A stretch of DNA of 64,000 bases, taken from NCBI RefSeq assembly GCF_003788635.1, contig NZ_AYKH01000042.1, positions 62,001 to 126,000 on the forward strand. Direction: 5' to 3'. The DNA is from Salinisphaera orenii subsp. orenii MK-B5 (GTDB taxonomy: Bacteria > Pseudomonadota > Gammaproteobacteria > Nevskiales > Salinisphaeraceae). Position numbers and translations under genes: made by a program. The notes beneath the pieces are model-generated. The model made no database searches, was not told the origin of the DNA, and saw nothing but the letters and a program-made list of their open reading frames with translations. Positions 25,909-34,253 of this stretch are shown here, piece after piece; position 1 is the stretch's first letter, and every line of letters begins with the position of its first letter.

Positions 25909-26340
25909 GTCGGCGCGGTGACGCGGCTGATCGCGCAGGGCGAAAGAGCCGCGACCGGTGGCCAGCTGGCGCCGTTCGGCGTCGAACACGTCGGCGACGC
26001 CGACCACGATCTGGCGGCCCTTCTTGACGATGGACGCGCTCGAATAGATGCGGCCCTTGCCGGCCGGGCGCAGGAAGCTGACGTTGAGATCGATGGTCAG
26101 CGGGCCGATGTCGTGCTGATAGGCCGAACGCACGGCCGTGCCGAGCACCGTGTCGATGAGCGTGCAGTAGATGCCGCCGTGCACCATGCCGTAGGCCTGC
26201 ACCAGGTTGTCGTTGATCTCGAGTGCGATCTCGCAGTCGCCGCTGCCGTCGGTGCTCACGCGTTCTATGGCCACGCCGAGATGCATGCGGAAGGGGTTGC
26301 GCTCGGTCCAGGCGATCTCGTCTTCCAGGGTCCAGGCCAT
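25906..26340 (-). CDS. PaaI-type hotdog thioesterase
   Basis: A 144-residue hotdog-fold protein with the PaaI signature AYGMVHGGIYCTLIDTVLGTAV and DLNVSFLRPAGKGRIYSSASIVKKGRQ. It hydrolyses small acyl-CoA thioesters, probably recovering CoA from dead-end intermediates. It starts 6 bp after the CoA-transferase B stop, so it is in the same transcript. Confidence 0.92.
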   Translation of the reverse strand: MAWTLEDEIAWTERNPFRMHLGVAIERVSTDGSGDCEIALEINDNLVQAYGMVHGGIYCTLIDTVLGTAVRSAYQHDIGPLTIDLNVSFLRPAGKGRIYSSASIVKKGRQIVVGVADVFDAERRQLATGRGSFALRDQPRHRAD

Positions 26341-26346
26341 GCGGGC

Positions 26347-27009
26347 TTATCCTTGTGCTCGTCGGGCGGTGTCGGGGGCCATCAGCGGCGCGTCGGTGAC
26401 GTTCTGAACGGTGTCGAAGTCGTTGCCGGCCAGCAGTTCGATCACCTGCAGCCCGGCGTCGGTGACCGCGATCACGGCCAGATCCGTATAGATGCGGCTG
26501 ACCACGCCCGCGCCGGTCAGCGGATAGCTGCAGCGCTCGACGATCTTGGGCGTGCCGTCCTTGAGCGTATGCCGGGTGATCGCGAACAGCTGCTTCGCGC
26601 CCACCACCAGATCCATGGCGCCGCCGACCGCCGGCGGATAGGTCTCGCTGCCGGTCGACCAGTTGGCCAGATCGCCGTTGGCCGCGACCTGATAGGCGCC
26701 AAGCACCGAGATGTCGATATGGCCGCCGCGCATCATCCCGAAGGAATCGGCGTGGTGGAAGAACGAACCGCCCGGGCGCATGGTGATGTGCTGCTTGCTG
26801 GCGTTGATCAGCTGCGGGTCCTCCTCGCCGGGCGCGGGGGCGGCGCCGAAGCCGAGCACGCCGTTCTCGCTGTGGTAGATGACCTCGCGATCCGCCGGCA
26901 CGTGATTGGCCACCTCCGTGGGCATGCCGATGCCGAGATTGACGTAGGCGCCGTCGGGGATGTCGGCCGCGCAGCGGGCGGCGACCTGTTCGGGGGTGAG
27001 ACGGTTCAT
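26347..27009 (-). CDS. CoA-transferase family I, subunit B
   Basis: A 220-residue beta subunit with the catalytic glutamate Glu48 in the SENG motif (VIYHSENGVLGFG), GIGMPTEVANHVP and GGHIDISVLGAYQVAANGDLANW. With subunit A it moves CoA from succinyl- or acetyl-CoA to a keto or carboxylic acid (3-oxoadipate or 3-oxoacid type). ATG 27009 overlaps the subunit A stop (ATGA), indicating stoichiometric co-translation. The acceptor acid cannot be read from the sequence. Confidence 0.94.
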   Translation of the reverse strand: MNRLTPEQVAARCAADIPDGAYVNLGIGMPTEVANHVPADREVIYHSENGVLGFGAAPAPGEEDPQLINASKQHITMRPGGSFFHHADSFGMMRGGHIDISVLGAYQVAANGDLANWSTGSETYPPAVGGAMDLVVGAKQLFAITRHTLKDGTPKIVERCSYPLTGAGVVSRIYTDLAVIAVTDAGLQVIELLAGNDFDTVQNVTDAPLMAPDTARRAQG

Positions 27010-27680
27010 GCGACGGCCTGTTCGGTTTCGATGACGTGGTCGACGAAGATGCCCGGCGTGACCACCTGCTCCGGGTCGATGTCGCCCAGCGCGACGACCG
27101 CCGAGACTTCGGCGATCACCGTGCGCGCGGCCGTGGCCATGATCGGATTGAAGTTGCGGGCGGTCTTGTAATAGACGAGATTGCCCCAGCGGTCGGCCCG
27201 TTCGGCCTTGAGCAGGGCGACATCGGCGGACAGCGGGGTCTCGAAGACGTGCCCGACGCCGTCGATGATCTCGGTGCGCTTGCCTTCGGCCAGGGCGGTG
27301 CCGTAGCCGGTGGGCGTGTAGAAGCCGCCGAGGCCGGCACCCGCGGCCCGGATGCGCTCGGCCAGCGTGCCCTGGGGCACCAGCTCCAGCTCGATGGCGT
27401 TCTCTTCGTAGCGGCGCTCGAACCAGACCGAGCCCGGCGAGCGCGGATAGGAGCAGATGACCTTCGCGACGCGATTCTCGGCGAGCAGCCGGGCGATGCC
27501 GGTCTCGCCCACGCCGGCGTTGTTGGCCACGATCGTCAGATCGCGCGCGCCGTGATCCAGCAGCGCATCCATCAGATTGAAGGCGACTCCGGAGCTGCCG
27601 AAGCCGCCACACATGAGGGTGTCGCCGTCGGCGACACATGCGATCGCCTCGGCGATCGAATCCCTGATTCGATTGATCAT
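27006..27680 (-). CDS. CoA-transferase family I, subunit A
   Basis: A 224-residue alpha subunit with the CoA-binding glycine-rich segment MCGGFGSSGVAFNLMDAL and NNAGVGETGIARLL. ATG 27680 (MINRIRDSIAEA) is preferred to the upstream in-frame start because the family N-terminus begins there. The sequence is closest in style to PcaI/3-oxoacid CoA-transferase A. It lies downstream of two TRAP binding-protein genes, so the acid they capture may be its substrate. Confidence 0.93.
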   Translation of the reverse strand: MINRIRDSIAEAIACVADGDTLMCGGFGSSGVAFNLMDALLDHGARDLTIVANNAGVGETGIARLLAENRVAKVICSYPRSPGSVWFERRYEENAIELELVPQGTLAERIRAAGAGLGGFYTPTGYGTALAEGKRTEIIDGVGHVFETPLSADVALLKAERADRWGNLVYYKTARNFNPIMATAARTVIAEVSAVVALGDIDPEQVVTPGIFVDHVIETEQAVA

Positions 27681-27746
27681 TCCGGGTTGTCCTGCAGAAG
27701 AGGGAAAAGTTGCCGGCGGATGCGGACGCACCCGCCGGCATCGGCA

Positions 27747-28883
27747 TCAGAGCGCGTCGAGCGCGGCCTGACGCTTGTCCTCCCAGACGGCCTGGAAGTC
27801 CTCGCCGGTCTTGTCGCCGGCCTCTTCCTTGGTCTCCTGCCAGGCCGCCTGCAGGGCTTCCAGACGTGCGAGGCGCTTGTCGTTCCACTCCTGCATGTCG
27901 TCGGTCCAGATACCTTTTTCCTTCAGGTACTTGATTGCGCCCGGATGGAACGGCGCATCGATCGGCGGGGTACCCGATTCACTCAGCTTCCAGCGCGGCA
28001 TCACCGAGGTGGCATCCTTGTACATGCCGAAGGTGTCGTCCATGGCCTTGGTGAAGTCGTAGACCGCCTGATCGGACATGTCGGCGCGCACGGTCAGCAC
28101 CGGGTAGCGATAGGCCATCAGCGGCACCGGATTATCCTCGCTGATGCCCGCGCCCACCGTTTCTTTATACGGCTTGAAGAACGGCGCAACCTCGGTCACA
28201 CGCTTCCAGCCCTTCTCGTCGGAAGCCGGCAGTGGCACCCAGTAGATCCCGCGCGGGGACTCGGCCAGTTCGTACATCTGGCTGGGCGTGGTCGTGGTGC
28301 AGGTCGCATCGGCCTGGCCCTGGGCGAGCGAGCTCATCGCCGCGCCGTAGGTCGGGAACATGCGCGCATCGACGTCGTCGCGGGTCAGCCCGGCGAAGGC
28401 CAACAGCGCATCGCACTTGACGTTGACCGACGGGTTGCCGGCCACATAGGCCACGCGCTTGCCTTCCACATCGGCGAGCTCGCGGATATCGGCGTCCTCG
28501 GCCGTGGGCATGCCGAATGAGGACGGCCGGCCGGCGACCACGCGCAGATCCTGCGGGCCCCAGCGCGGGTCGGCGAAGTCGTAGAGTCCTTCGGTGGCGA
28601 AGAAGGTCTCGGTGGCGAGGAAGCTGTAATCGGCCCGTTCCTGCAGCAGCGGCTGCAGCCGACCGATCGCCGACCCGGACGGCTGAATGCGTATGCGGGT
28701 GCCGTATTCCTTGCCGAAGGCGTCGGCCATCGCCGAAGCCTCGGCATAGCCGGCCGAGCCGACATCATACGACGACCAGGTCATGGTATCCGGCAGGTCC
28801 TGCGCCAGCGCGCCGGACGCGCCCAGCGCGCAGCCGGCCGCCAGGACCGCGCTCGCCGCAGCGGTTCGTGTCTTATTAAGCAT
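27747..28883 (-). CDS. TAXI-family TRAP solute-binding protein, paralogue 1
   Basis: A 378-residue periplasmic protein with a signal peptide (AAASAVLAAGCALGASGALAQ). Its TAXI core includes TMTWSSYDVGSAGYAEASA, a second block at residues 67-75 (IQPSGSAIG) and YVAGNPSVNVKCDALLAFAGL. It is very similar throughout to the next upstream gene, evidence of tandem duplication. TAXI proteins deliver carboxylates to a fused 4TM-12TM permease, but no permease gene is nearby. The C-terminus is rich in charged helical residues. Confidence 0.93.
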   Translation of the reverse strand: MLNKTRTAAASAVLAAGCALGASGALAQDLPDTMTWSSYDVGSAGYAEASAMADAFGKEYGTRIRIQPSGSAIGRLQPLLQERADYSFLATETFFATEGLYDFADPRWGPQDLRVVAGRPSSFGMPTAEDADIRELADVEGKRVAYVAGNPSVNVKCDALLAFAGLTRDDVDARMFPTYGAAMSSLAQGQADATCTTTTPSQMYELAESPRGIYWVPLPASDEKGWKRVTEVAPFFKPYKETVGAGISEDNPVPLMAYRYPVLTVRADMSDQAVYDFTKAMDDTFGMYKDATSVMPRWKLSESGTPPIDAPFHPGAIKYLKEKGIWTDDMQEWNDKRLARLEALQAAWQETKEEAGDKTGEDFQAVWEDKRQAALDAL

Positions 28884-28930
28884 GGTGCTCTCCTCCTCGT
28901 GGTGCGCTTGATGCGCTCTTGATTATCCGA

Positions 28931-30076
28931 TCACTCGTTATCGTCGTCGCCGGACTCGAGCGCGGCGATCGTGTTCCGCCGGGCCTCGGCCCAGGCTTCG
29001 GCGAAGGCTTGGTCGTCGGCGTCTTCATTGGCCGCGAGCGCGTCCTTCCAGGCCGCACGCAGGGCCTCGAGCCGCTTCAGGCGTCGATCGTTCCAGGCCT
29101 GATCCGCCTCGGTCCAGATACCCTGCTCTTCAAGATACTTGATCGCACCGGGATGGAACGGCGCATCGACCGGCGGGTGGCCGGCGCGCTCCAGATCCCA
29201 GCGCGGCATCGACGCGGTGGCGTCGTTGTAGAGATCGAAGGTCTCGTCCAGCGCCTTGATGTAGTTGTAGACAGCCTCCTCGCTCTGGTCGGCGCGCACG
29301 ACGATCATCGGATAGCGATAAGCCATCATCGGAACCGGCTCGTCCTCCGAGATGCCCGCGCCGACGGTCTCCTCGAACGGCGCGAAGAACGGTGCCAGCG
29401 CCTGCAGACGCTGCCAGCCCTGTTCGTTGTCGGGCGGCAGCGGCACCCAGTGAATGCCGCGCGGGGACTCGGCCAGCTCGTACATCTGGCTCGGCGTGGT
29501 CAGGGTGCAGGTCGCATCGGCCTGGCCCTGGGCGAGCGAACTCATCGCCGCACCGTAGGTCGGGAACATGCGCAGGTCGACGTCGTCGCGATCCAGCCCG
29601 GCGAAGGCCAGCACGGCGTCGCACTTGACGTTGATCGAGGGATTGCCGGCGACATAGGCCACGCGTTTGCCGGCCACGTCGGCGACCGTATCGATGTCCG
29701 CGTCCGCGGCCGTGGGCATGCCGAACGACGACGGCCGGCCGGCGACCACGCGCAGATCCTGCGGGCCCCAGCGGCGGCTGGCGAAATCGAACACGCCCTC
29801 GGTGGCGAAGAAGGTCTCGGTCGCGAGATAGCCGTAGTCGACGCGGCCCTGCAGCAAGGGCTGCAGCCGGCCGACCGCCGACCCGGAGGGCTGGATGCGC
29901 ACGCGGGTGCCGTATTCCCGGCCGAAGGCATCCGCGATGGCCGACGCCTCGGCGTAGCCGGCCGAGCCGACGTCATAGGATGACCAGGTCATCGTGTCCG
30001 GCAGCGTCTGCGCACCGGCGGTGCCGAACGCCGCACTCAGCATGGCCGCAACGAGCGCCTGTGTTTTCTTTTTCAT
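28931..30076 (-). CDS. TAXI-family TRAP solute-binding protein, paralogue 2
   Basis: A 381-residue protein with a signal peptide (MKKKTQALVAAMLSAAFGTAGAQ) and nearly the same TAXI core as its neighbour: TMTWSSYDVGSAGYAEASA, IQPSGSAVGRLQPLLQ, GAGISEDEPVPMMAYRYP and HPGAIKYLEEQGIWTE. AAGGAGGGG precedes ATG 30076; the longer in-frame start lacks a signal peptide. The 47-bp gap to paralogue 1 fits one transcript. The two copies may bind different acids. Confidence 0.93.
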   Translation of the reverse strand: MKKKTQALVAAMLSAAFGTAGAQTLPDTMTWSSYDVGSAGYAEASAIADAFGREYGTRVRIQPSGSAVGRLQPLLQGRVDYGYLATETFFATEGVFDFASRRWGPQDLRVVAGRPSSFGMPTAADADIDTVADVAGKRVAYVAGNPSINVKCDAVLAFAGLDRDDVDLRMFPTYGAAMSSLAQGQADATCTLTTPSQMYELAESPRGIHWVPLPPDNEQGWQRLQALAPFFAPFEETVGAGISEDEPVPMMAYRYPMIVVRADQSEEAVYNYIKALDETFDLYNDATASMPRWDLERAGHPPVDAPFHPGAIKYLEEQGIWTEADQAWNDRRLKRLEALRAAWKDALAANEDADDQAFAEAWAEARRNTIAALESGDDDNE

Positions 30077-30221
30077 CTCCGCCCCTCCTTGTTTCACAAC
30101 CCTATCAGTATTCCGTATTCCGTCGACGGCCTTGCCATGGACGCAAGTCGGCGGCTCCCGGCAATGCCGGGCCACAGACCCGTCGTAGCGGCCGGTCGCT
30201 CACCGGCCGCCGCGGCGCGTA

Positions 30222-30902
30222 TCAGCGGATCTTGCCTTCCTTGCTCGCCACGTAGTCGTAGAGCGCGCGCCCGGCCGTGGCGATGTGCTCACGCATGGCC
30301 GAGCCGGCGGCATCGGCGTCGCGTTCGCGCAGTGCGCTCAGGATGCCGCGGTGCTCACGCGCCGCCTGCACCAGCCGATTGTCGATGGCCATCGGCGTGA
30401 GCGGCGGCAGGCCCTGCCAGAGGCCGTAGATCATGCGTGACAGTCGCGGCTGATCGGCACTGTCGTAGAGTTCGCGATGAAACTCCTGGTTGAGTTCCAC
30501 ATAGGTCTGCTTGTCGCCGGCCTCGGCCGCGGCCTCGATGTCGCCCTGCAGCCGCTCGAGCTCATCGATCTCCTCATCGGTGAGCTGCGCGGTGGCCTTG
30601 ACCACGGCCTGAGCCTCGAGCATCTCGCGGAGCGAGTAGATCTCCTCGACATCCTCGAGCCCGAAGTGGCTCACGCGACACACGCCGCGCTCGTCTGCAT
30701 CGACCAGGCCGTCGAAGACGAGCCGTTTGAGGGCGTCGCGCACGGGAATCCGGCTGGTGCCGAAACGGCTGGCCAGATCCTCGTGCACCAGCCGCTCTCC
30801 ACCCTCGATCTCGCCCTTGAGGATGGCCTCGCGCATGCGCATGTACACCTCGTCCTCGATCGAGCGACGACGTACCGGGCCGAAACTGGATTTGCTGCTC
30901 AT
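30222..30902 (-). CDS. GntR-family regulator, FadR/FCD subgroup
   Basis: A 226-residue protein with an N-terminal winged HTH (about 14-75, SIEDEVYMRMREAILKGEIEGGERL then DLASRFGTSRIPVRDALKRLVFDGLV) and an all-helical FCD effector domain (about 85-215) containing the metal- and ligand-binding His region FHRELYD and EHRGILSALRERD. It is first in the leftward cluster and probably controls the TAXI/CoA-transferase genes. It is also one candidate reader of the TGTATAC palindromes in this window, although none lies near its own start. Confidence 0.92.
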   Translation of the reverse strand: MSSKSSFGPVRRRSIEDEVYMRMREAILKGEIEGGERLVHEDLASRFGTSRIPVRDALKRLVFDGLVDADERGVCRVSHFGLEDVEEIYSLREMLEAQAVVKATAQLTDEEIDELERLQGDIEAAAEAGDKQTYVELNQEFHRELYDSADQPRLSRMIYGLWQGLPPLTPMAIDNRLVQAAREHRGILSALRERDADAAGSAMREHIATAGRALYDYVASKEGKIR

Positions 30903-30976
30903 GATCCTTGCGCTTCGCTGCTTGAGTCGACTGGAAAACTATCACACCGCTTTCGACGCGTCGGCGCCGACGCGCG

Positions 30977-31681
30977 TCAGAACAGGTCCCACAGGCTGCG
31001 CGACCAGGTCAGCTGGTCGGGCGTGGCCTCGTGGATGATGCGTCCGCCCTTCATCAGATAGACCCGATCGGAGACCGCGAGCGCCTGGCCGACGTTCTGC
31101 TCGACCAGCAGCACGCTCAGGCCCTCCTCCTCGCGCAGCCGCGTCACCAGCGCCATGATGTCGTCGACCAGATTCGGCGCCAGGCCGGTGGAAGGTTCGT
31201 CCAGCAGCAGCAGCTTCGGCCCCGCCAGCAGTGCCCGGCCGATGCTCACCATCTGCTGTTGCCCGCCGGACAGCTCCCCCGCCCGATCGTCCTTGCGCTC
31301 GTCCAGAATCGGCAGATAGCCGAGCGTTCGCGCCAGGCGCCGGTCGTATTCGGCACGCGCGGACTCGCCGCTGGCCCAGAAGCCCATGCGCAGGTTCTCG
31401 GCGACGGTCAGGCTCGGGAAGACGCCGCGCTCCTGCGGCACCAGCACCATGCCGCGGCGCATGAGCGAGCGGGTCGAGGCTCCGGCGACGGCGGCGTCGT
31501 TGAAACGCACCTCGCCCCGGCAGTCGCCCAGCACGCCGAACACGCCCTTCATCAGGGTGGACTTGCCGGCGCCGTTATGGCCGAACAGCGAGACGATCTC
31601 GCCGCGTTCGACGCGCAGCTCGGCGCCGGAGACCACCGGCACCGAGGGATAGCCGGCGTGGAAGTCATGGACGCTCAGCAT
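30977..31681 (-). CDS. livF: Branched-chain amino acid-type ABC importer ATPase LivF
   Basis: A 234-residue ATPase with Walker A GHNGAGKST (34-42), signature LSGGQQQM, Walker B LLLLDEPSTGL and the LivF hallmark VLLVEQNVGQALAVSDRVYLMKGG. ATG 31681 overlaps the livG end by 7 bp. It is the last gene of the livKHMGF operon. Because acyl-CoA catabolism genes lie just upstream, the imported compound may be a carboxylic acid or hydrophobic amide rather than an amino acid. Confidence 0.95.
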   Translation of the reverse strand: MLSVHDFHAGYPSVPVVSGAELRVERGEIVSLFGHNGAGKSTLMKGVFGVLGDCRGEVRFNDAAVAGASTRSLMRRGMVLVPQERGVFPSLTVAENLRMGFWASGESARAEYDRRLARTLGYLPILDERKDDRAGELSGGQQQMVSIGRALLAGPKLLLLDEPSTGLAPNLVDDIMALVTRLREEEGLSVLLVEQNVGQALAVSDRVYLMKGGRIIHEATPDQLTWSRSLWDLF

Positions 31682-32421
31682 GACGCGGCCTCCGCGGGAC
31701 GCCCCGCCGTGCCGAAATACAGATCCGTGAGCCGCTCGTTGGCGAATATGCGCTCGGGCGTATCGAAGGCCATGACCTCGCCCTTGTTGAGAAAGGCGAT
31801 GCGATCGGAGACCTCGCGCACGATATCCAGATTGTGTTCGATCAGCAGCACCGTATGGCCTTCGTCCTTGAGGGACTGCAGGAGCGTGTGAAAAGTGGTG
31901 CGCGACGGGCCGTCCAGCCCCGAAGCCGGCTCGTCGAGGAGGAACAGATCGATGTCGAGCGCCATGATCCGAGCGAGATTGAGGAACTTGCGCTCGGCGT
32001 AGGACAGATCCATGGCACGCGTATCGCGCTTGTCGGCCAGACCGACGCGCTCGAGCACGGCGTCGGTGTGCCGACACGCGGCCGCCCGGGTCCAAAGCCT
32101 GAAGCTCGATTCCTGGGCGACCAGCACATTCTCGAACACGGTCATCTCGTTGAACAGGCGCAGGTCCTGGAACGAGCGCGCGATGCCGAGCCGGGTCACG
32201 CGCTGCGGGGACAGCCCGACCAGGTCGCTGCCCTTGTAGTGCACCGAGCCCGCGTCGGGCCGCAGGAAGCCGGTGATCAGGTTGAACAGGGTCGTCTTGC
32301 CCGCGCCGTTGGGCCCCACCAGCGAGGTGATCAGCCCCGGCTCGAGCGCCAGGGTCACGTCGGGGATGATGACGTTGCCGCCGAAGGCCTTGCGCAGGCC
32401 GTGGATATCGAGTGCCGCCAT
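31675..32421 (-). CDS. livG: Branched-chain amino acid-type ABC importer ATPase LivG
   Basis: A 248-residue ATPase with Walker A GPNGAGKTT (36-44), Walker B LFLLDEPASGLDG and the H-loop VLLIEHNLDIV. The ABC signature reads LSYAERKFLNLAR; LivG proteins normally have a Gly-Gln/Asp pair (LSYG-Q type), so the signature is altered and the ATPase may be weaker or LivF-dependent. It is separated from livM by 2 bp. Confidence 0.95.
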   Translation of the reverse strand: MAALDIHGLRKAFGGNVIIPDVTLALEPGLITSLVGPNGAGKTTLFNLITGFLRPDAGSVHYKGSDLVGLSPQRVTRLGIARSFQDLRLFNEMTVFENVLVAQESSFRLWTRAAACRHTDAVLERVGLADKRDTRAMDLSYAERKFLNLARIMALDIDLFLLDEPASGLDGPSRTTFHTLLQSLKDEGHTVLLIEHNLDIVREVSDRIAFLNKGEVMAFDTPERIFANERLTDLYFGTAGRPAEAASC

Positions 32422-32423
32422 GA

Positions 32424-33341
32424 CTAGCGCTCCGTACCGCCGCCGGCCGCCTGCACCGGGCGGCGCGGTCGCAGCAACCGCCAGATGCTGGCCAGCCCGT
32501 TCGGCCAGAAGACCATCAACAGCACGATCGAGGCGCCGTAGATGAGCTGCTCGACCGGCCCGACGTAGCGGCTGGGCATTTCGATGAAGTTCAGCAGTGC
32601 CGGAAAGGCGGTGATGAACACCGCGCCGACGATCGGCCCGGCCAGCGACCCCGCACCGCCGATGATCACCATGGCGAGGATCATCACCGAATAGTCGAGG
32701 GTGAAGCTTTCGGGGTTCACGAAGGACACGTGAAACGCGTAGATCGAACCCGCGACCGCGGCGAGCGCGCCCGAGATCGTGGTGGCCGCCACCCGCAGCG
32801 CAAGCGGATCCTTGCCCAGCGCCGTCGCCGCGACCTCGTCGTCGCGAAAGGCCTTGAGCGCGCGACCGAACGGCGATTTCACCAGCACCGCGATGAAGGC
32901 CAGCACGAGGACCATGCAGACCGCGGTCAGGATCAGATACTCGACCGGCGAAGTCAGCTGCCAGCCGAGCACGCGGGCCGGCGGGATGCCCGCCAGGCCG
33001 CCCATGCCGCCGGTGACCGCGTGCCAGCTCGTGAAAATCGTCGACGCGACGACCTGAAAGCCGATCGAGGCCACCACGAAGTATTCCTCGCGCACCCGCA
33101 GCACCGGCACGGCCAGCAGAAAGGACACGGCGCCGGAGACGAACATCGCCACCGCAGTCGCCAATAGAAAGGAGTCGGTCACCCCGAGCGCGATCTTGGC
33201 CGCCGCATACGCGCCCACGCCGTAGAACACCGCATGCGCCACCGAGAAGATGCCGGCGTAACCGACCATCAGGTTCAGCGACGACGCCAGAATGACGGCG
33301 ATTCCCAGCAGCACGCCTAGGTTGGCGATATAGGCGATCAT
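32424..33341 (-). CDS. livM: ABC importer permease LivM
   Basis: A 305-residue integral membrane protein of the LivM family. It has many hydrophobic helices, GYAGIFSVAHAVFYGVGAYAAA near the N-terminus, the EAA-like loop SPFGRALKAFRDDEVAATALGKDP, and MILAMVIIGGAGSLAGPIVGAVFIT. Its start overlaps the livH stop (ATGA). Confidence 0.94.
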   Translation of the reverse strand: MIAYIANLGVLLGIAVILASSLNLMVGYAGIFSVAHAVFYGVGAYAAAKIALGVTDSFLLATAVAMFVSGAVSFLLAVPVLRVREEYFVVASIGFQVVASTIFTSWHAVTGGMGGLAGIPPARVLGWQLTSPVEYLILTAVCMVLVLAFIAVLVKSPFGRALKAFRDDEVAATALGKDPLALRVAATTISGALAAVAGSIYAFHVSFVNPESFTLDYSVMILAMVIIGGAGSLAGPIVGAVFITAFPALLNFIEMPSRYVGPVEQLIYGASIVLLMVFWPNGLASIWRLLRPRRPVQAAGGGTER

Positions 33342-34213
33342 GAGCGTCGCGTGGCTGCGCCGAGCAGCCCGTCCGGCTTGAACATCAGAAATATCAGCAG
33401 CACGCCGAACGTGATCGCCGGCTTCCAGGTCGAGGACAGCTGCCAGACGCCGACGTTCTCGGCGATGCCGAGCAGCAGACCGCCCAGCGCCGCCCCCCAG
33501 AGATTGCCGATGCCGCCGACGATCGCGCCCGCGATCGCCAGCAGCGTCAGCAGCGCGCCCATCGACGGCTGCAGACCCGCGTTCAGGCTGGTGAGAATGG
33601 CCGCGGGCGCCACCAGCGCGGAACCGATCGCGAACGCGATCATGCCGTAGCGCCGATCGCCGAGACCGAACACGCCGACGAGCGCGGCGTCATCCATCAT
33701 CGCGCGCAGTATCACGCCGGTGCGCGTCCGCCGCATGAACCACTGCAGCGCCGTGATCGACACCAGGGCGACGGCCACGGACAGGAGATTGACCCACGAC
33801 AGATACAGCGGCCCGACCAGAAACCCCCGGCTCAACGTCGAATCCACGCTGTAGAAGCTGTTGCCGAACAGCAGCACGACCACGTTGGTCGCGACGATCA
33901 ACAGGCCGAACGAGGCCGCGAAGATGGTGAGAAAGGACGCATCGGTACGCCGCATCGGCTGATAGACCAGCCGCTCCACGCCGACGCCGAACGCCACGGC
34001 CACTGCTACGGCCAGCGCCACCGCGAAAACCGCCGGCCACTGCCAGACCGTGACCGCCTGATAGAAGGCGTAGGCCGCGAGCATCATCGTGGCGCCGTGG
34101 GCGAAATGGAACGTGCGCGTGGTGGCGTAGATCAGCGCGAACCCGACGGCGGCCAGCGCATAGAGGCTGCCGGCCGCCACGCCTTCCACGAACATCTGGA
34201 AGAGAACGATCAC
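33338..34213 (-). CDS. livH: ABC importer permease LivH
   Basis: A 291-residue integral membrane protein of the LivH family: MFVEGVAAGSLYALAAVGFALIYATTRTFHFAHGA at the N-terminus, the coupling loop RRTRTGVILRAMMDDAALVGVFG, and GAIVGGIGNLWGAALGGLLLGIAENV. It follows the binding-protein gene by 40 bp. Confidence 0.94.
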   Translation of the reverse strand: MIVLFQMFVEGVAAGSLYALAAVGFALIYATTRTFHFAHGATMMLAAYAFYQAVTVWQWPAVFAVALAVAVAVAFGVGVERLVYQPMRRTDASFLTIFAASFGLLIVATNVVVLLFGNSFYSVDSTLSRGFLVGPLYLSWVNLLSVAVALVSITALQWFMRRTRTGVILRAMMDDAALVGVFGLGDRRYGMIAFAIGSALVAPAAILTSLNAGLQPSMGALLTLLAIAGAIVGGIGNLWGAALGGLLLGIAENVGVWQLSSTWKPAITFGVLLIFLMFKPDGLLGAATRRS

Positions 34214-34253
34214 GACGCCCCTCCCGTCCCGTTTCGAAACGCGACGCGCCGGC

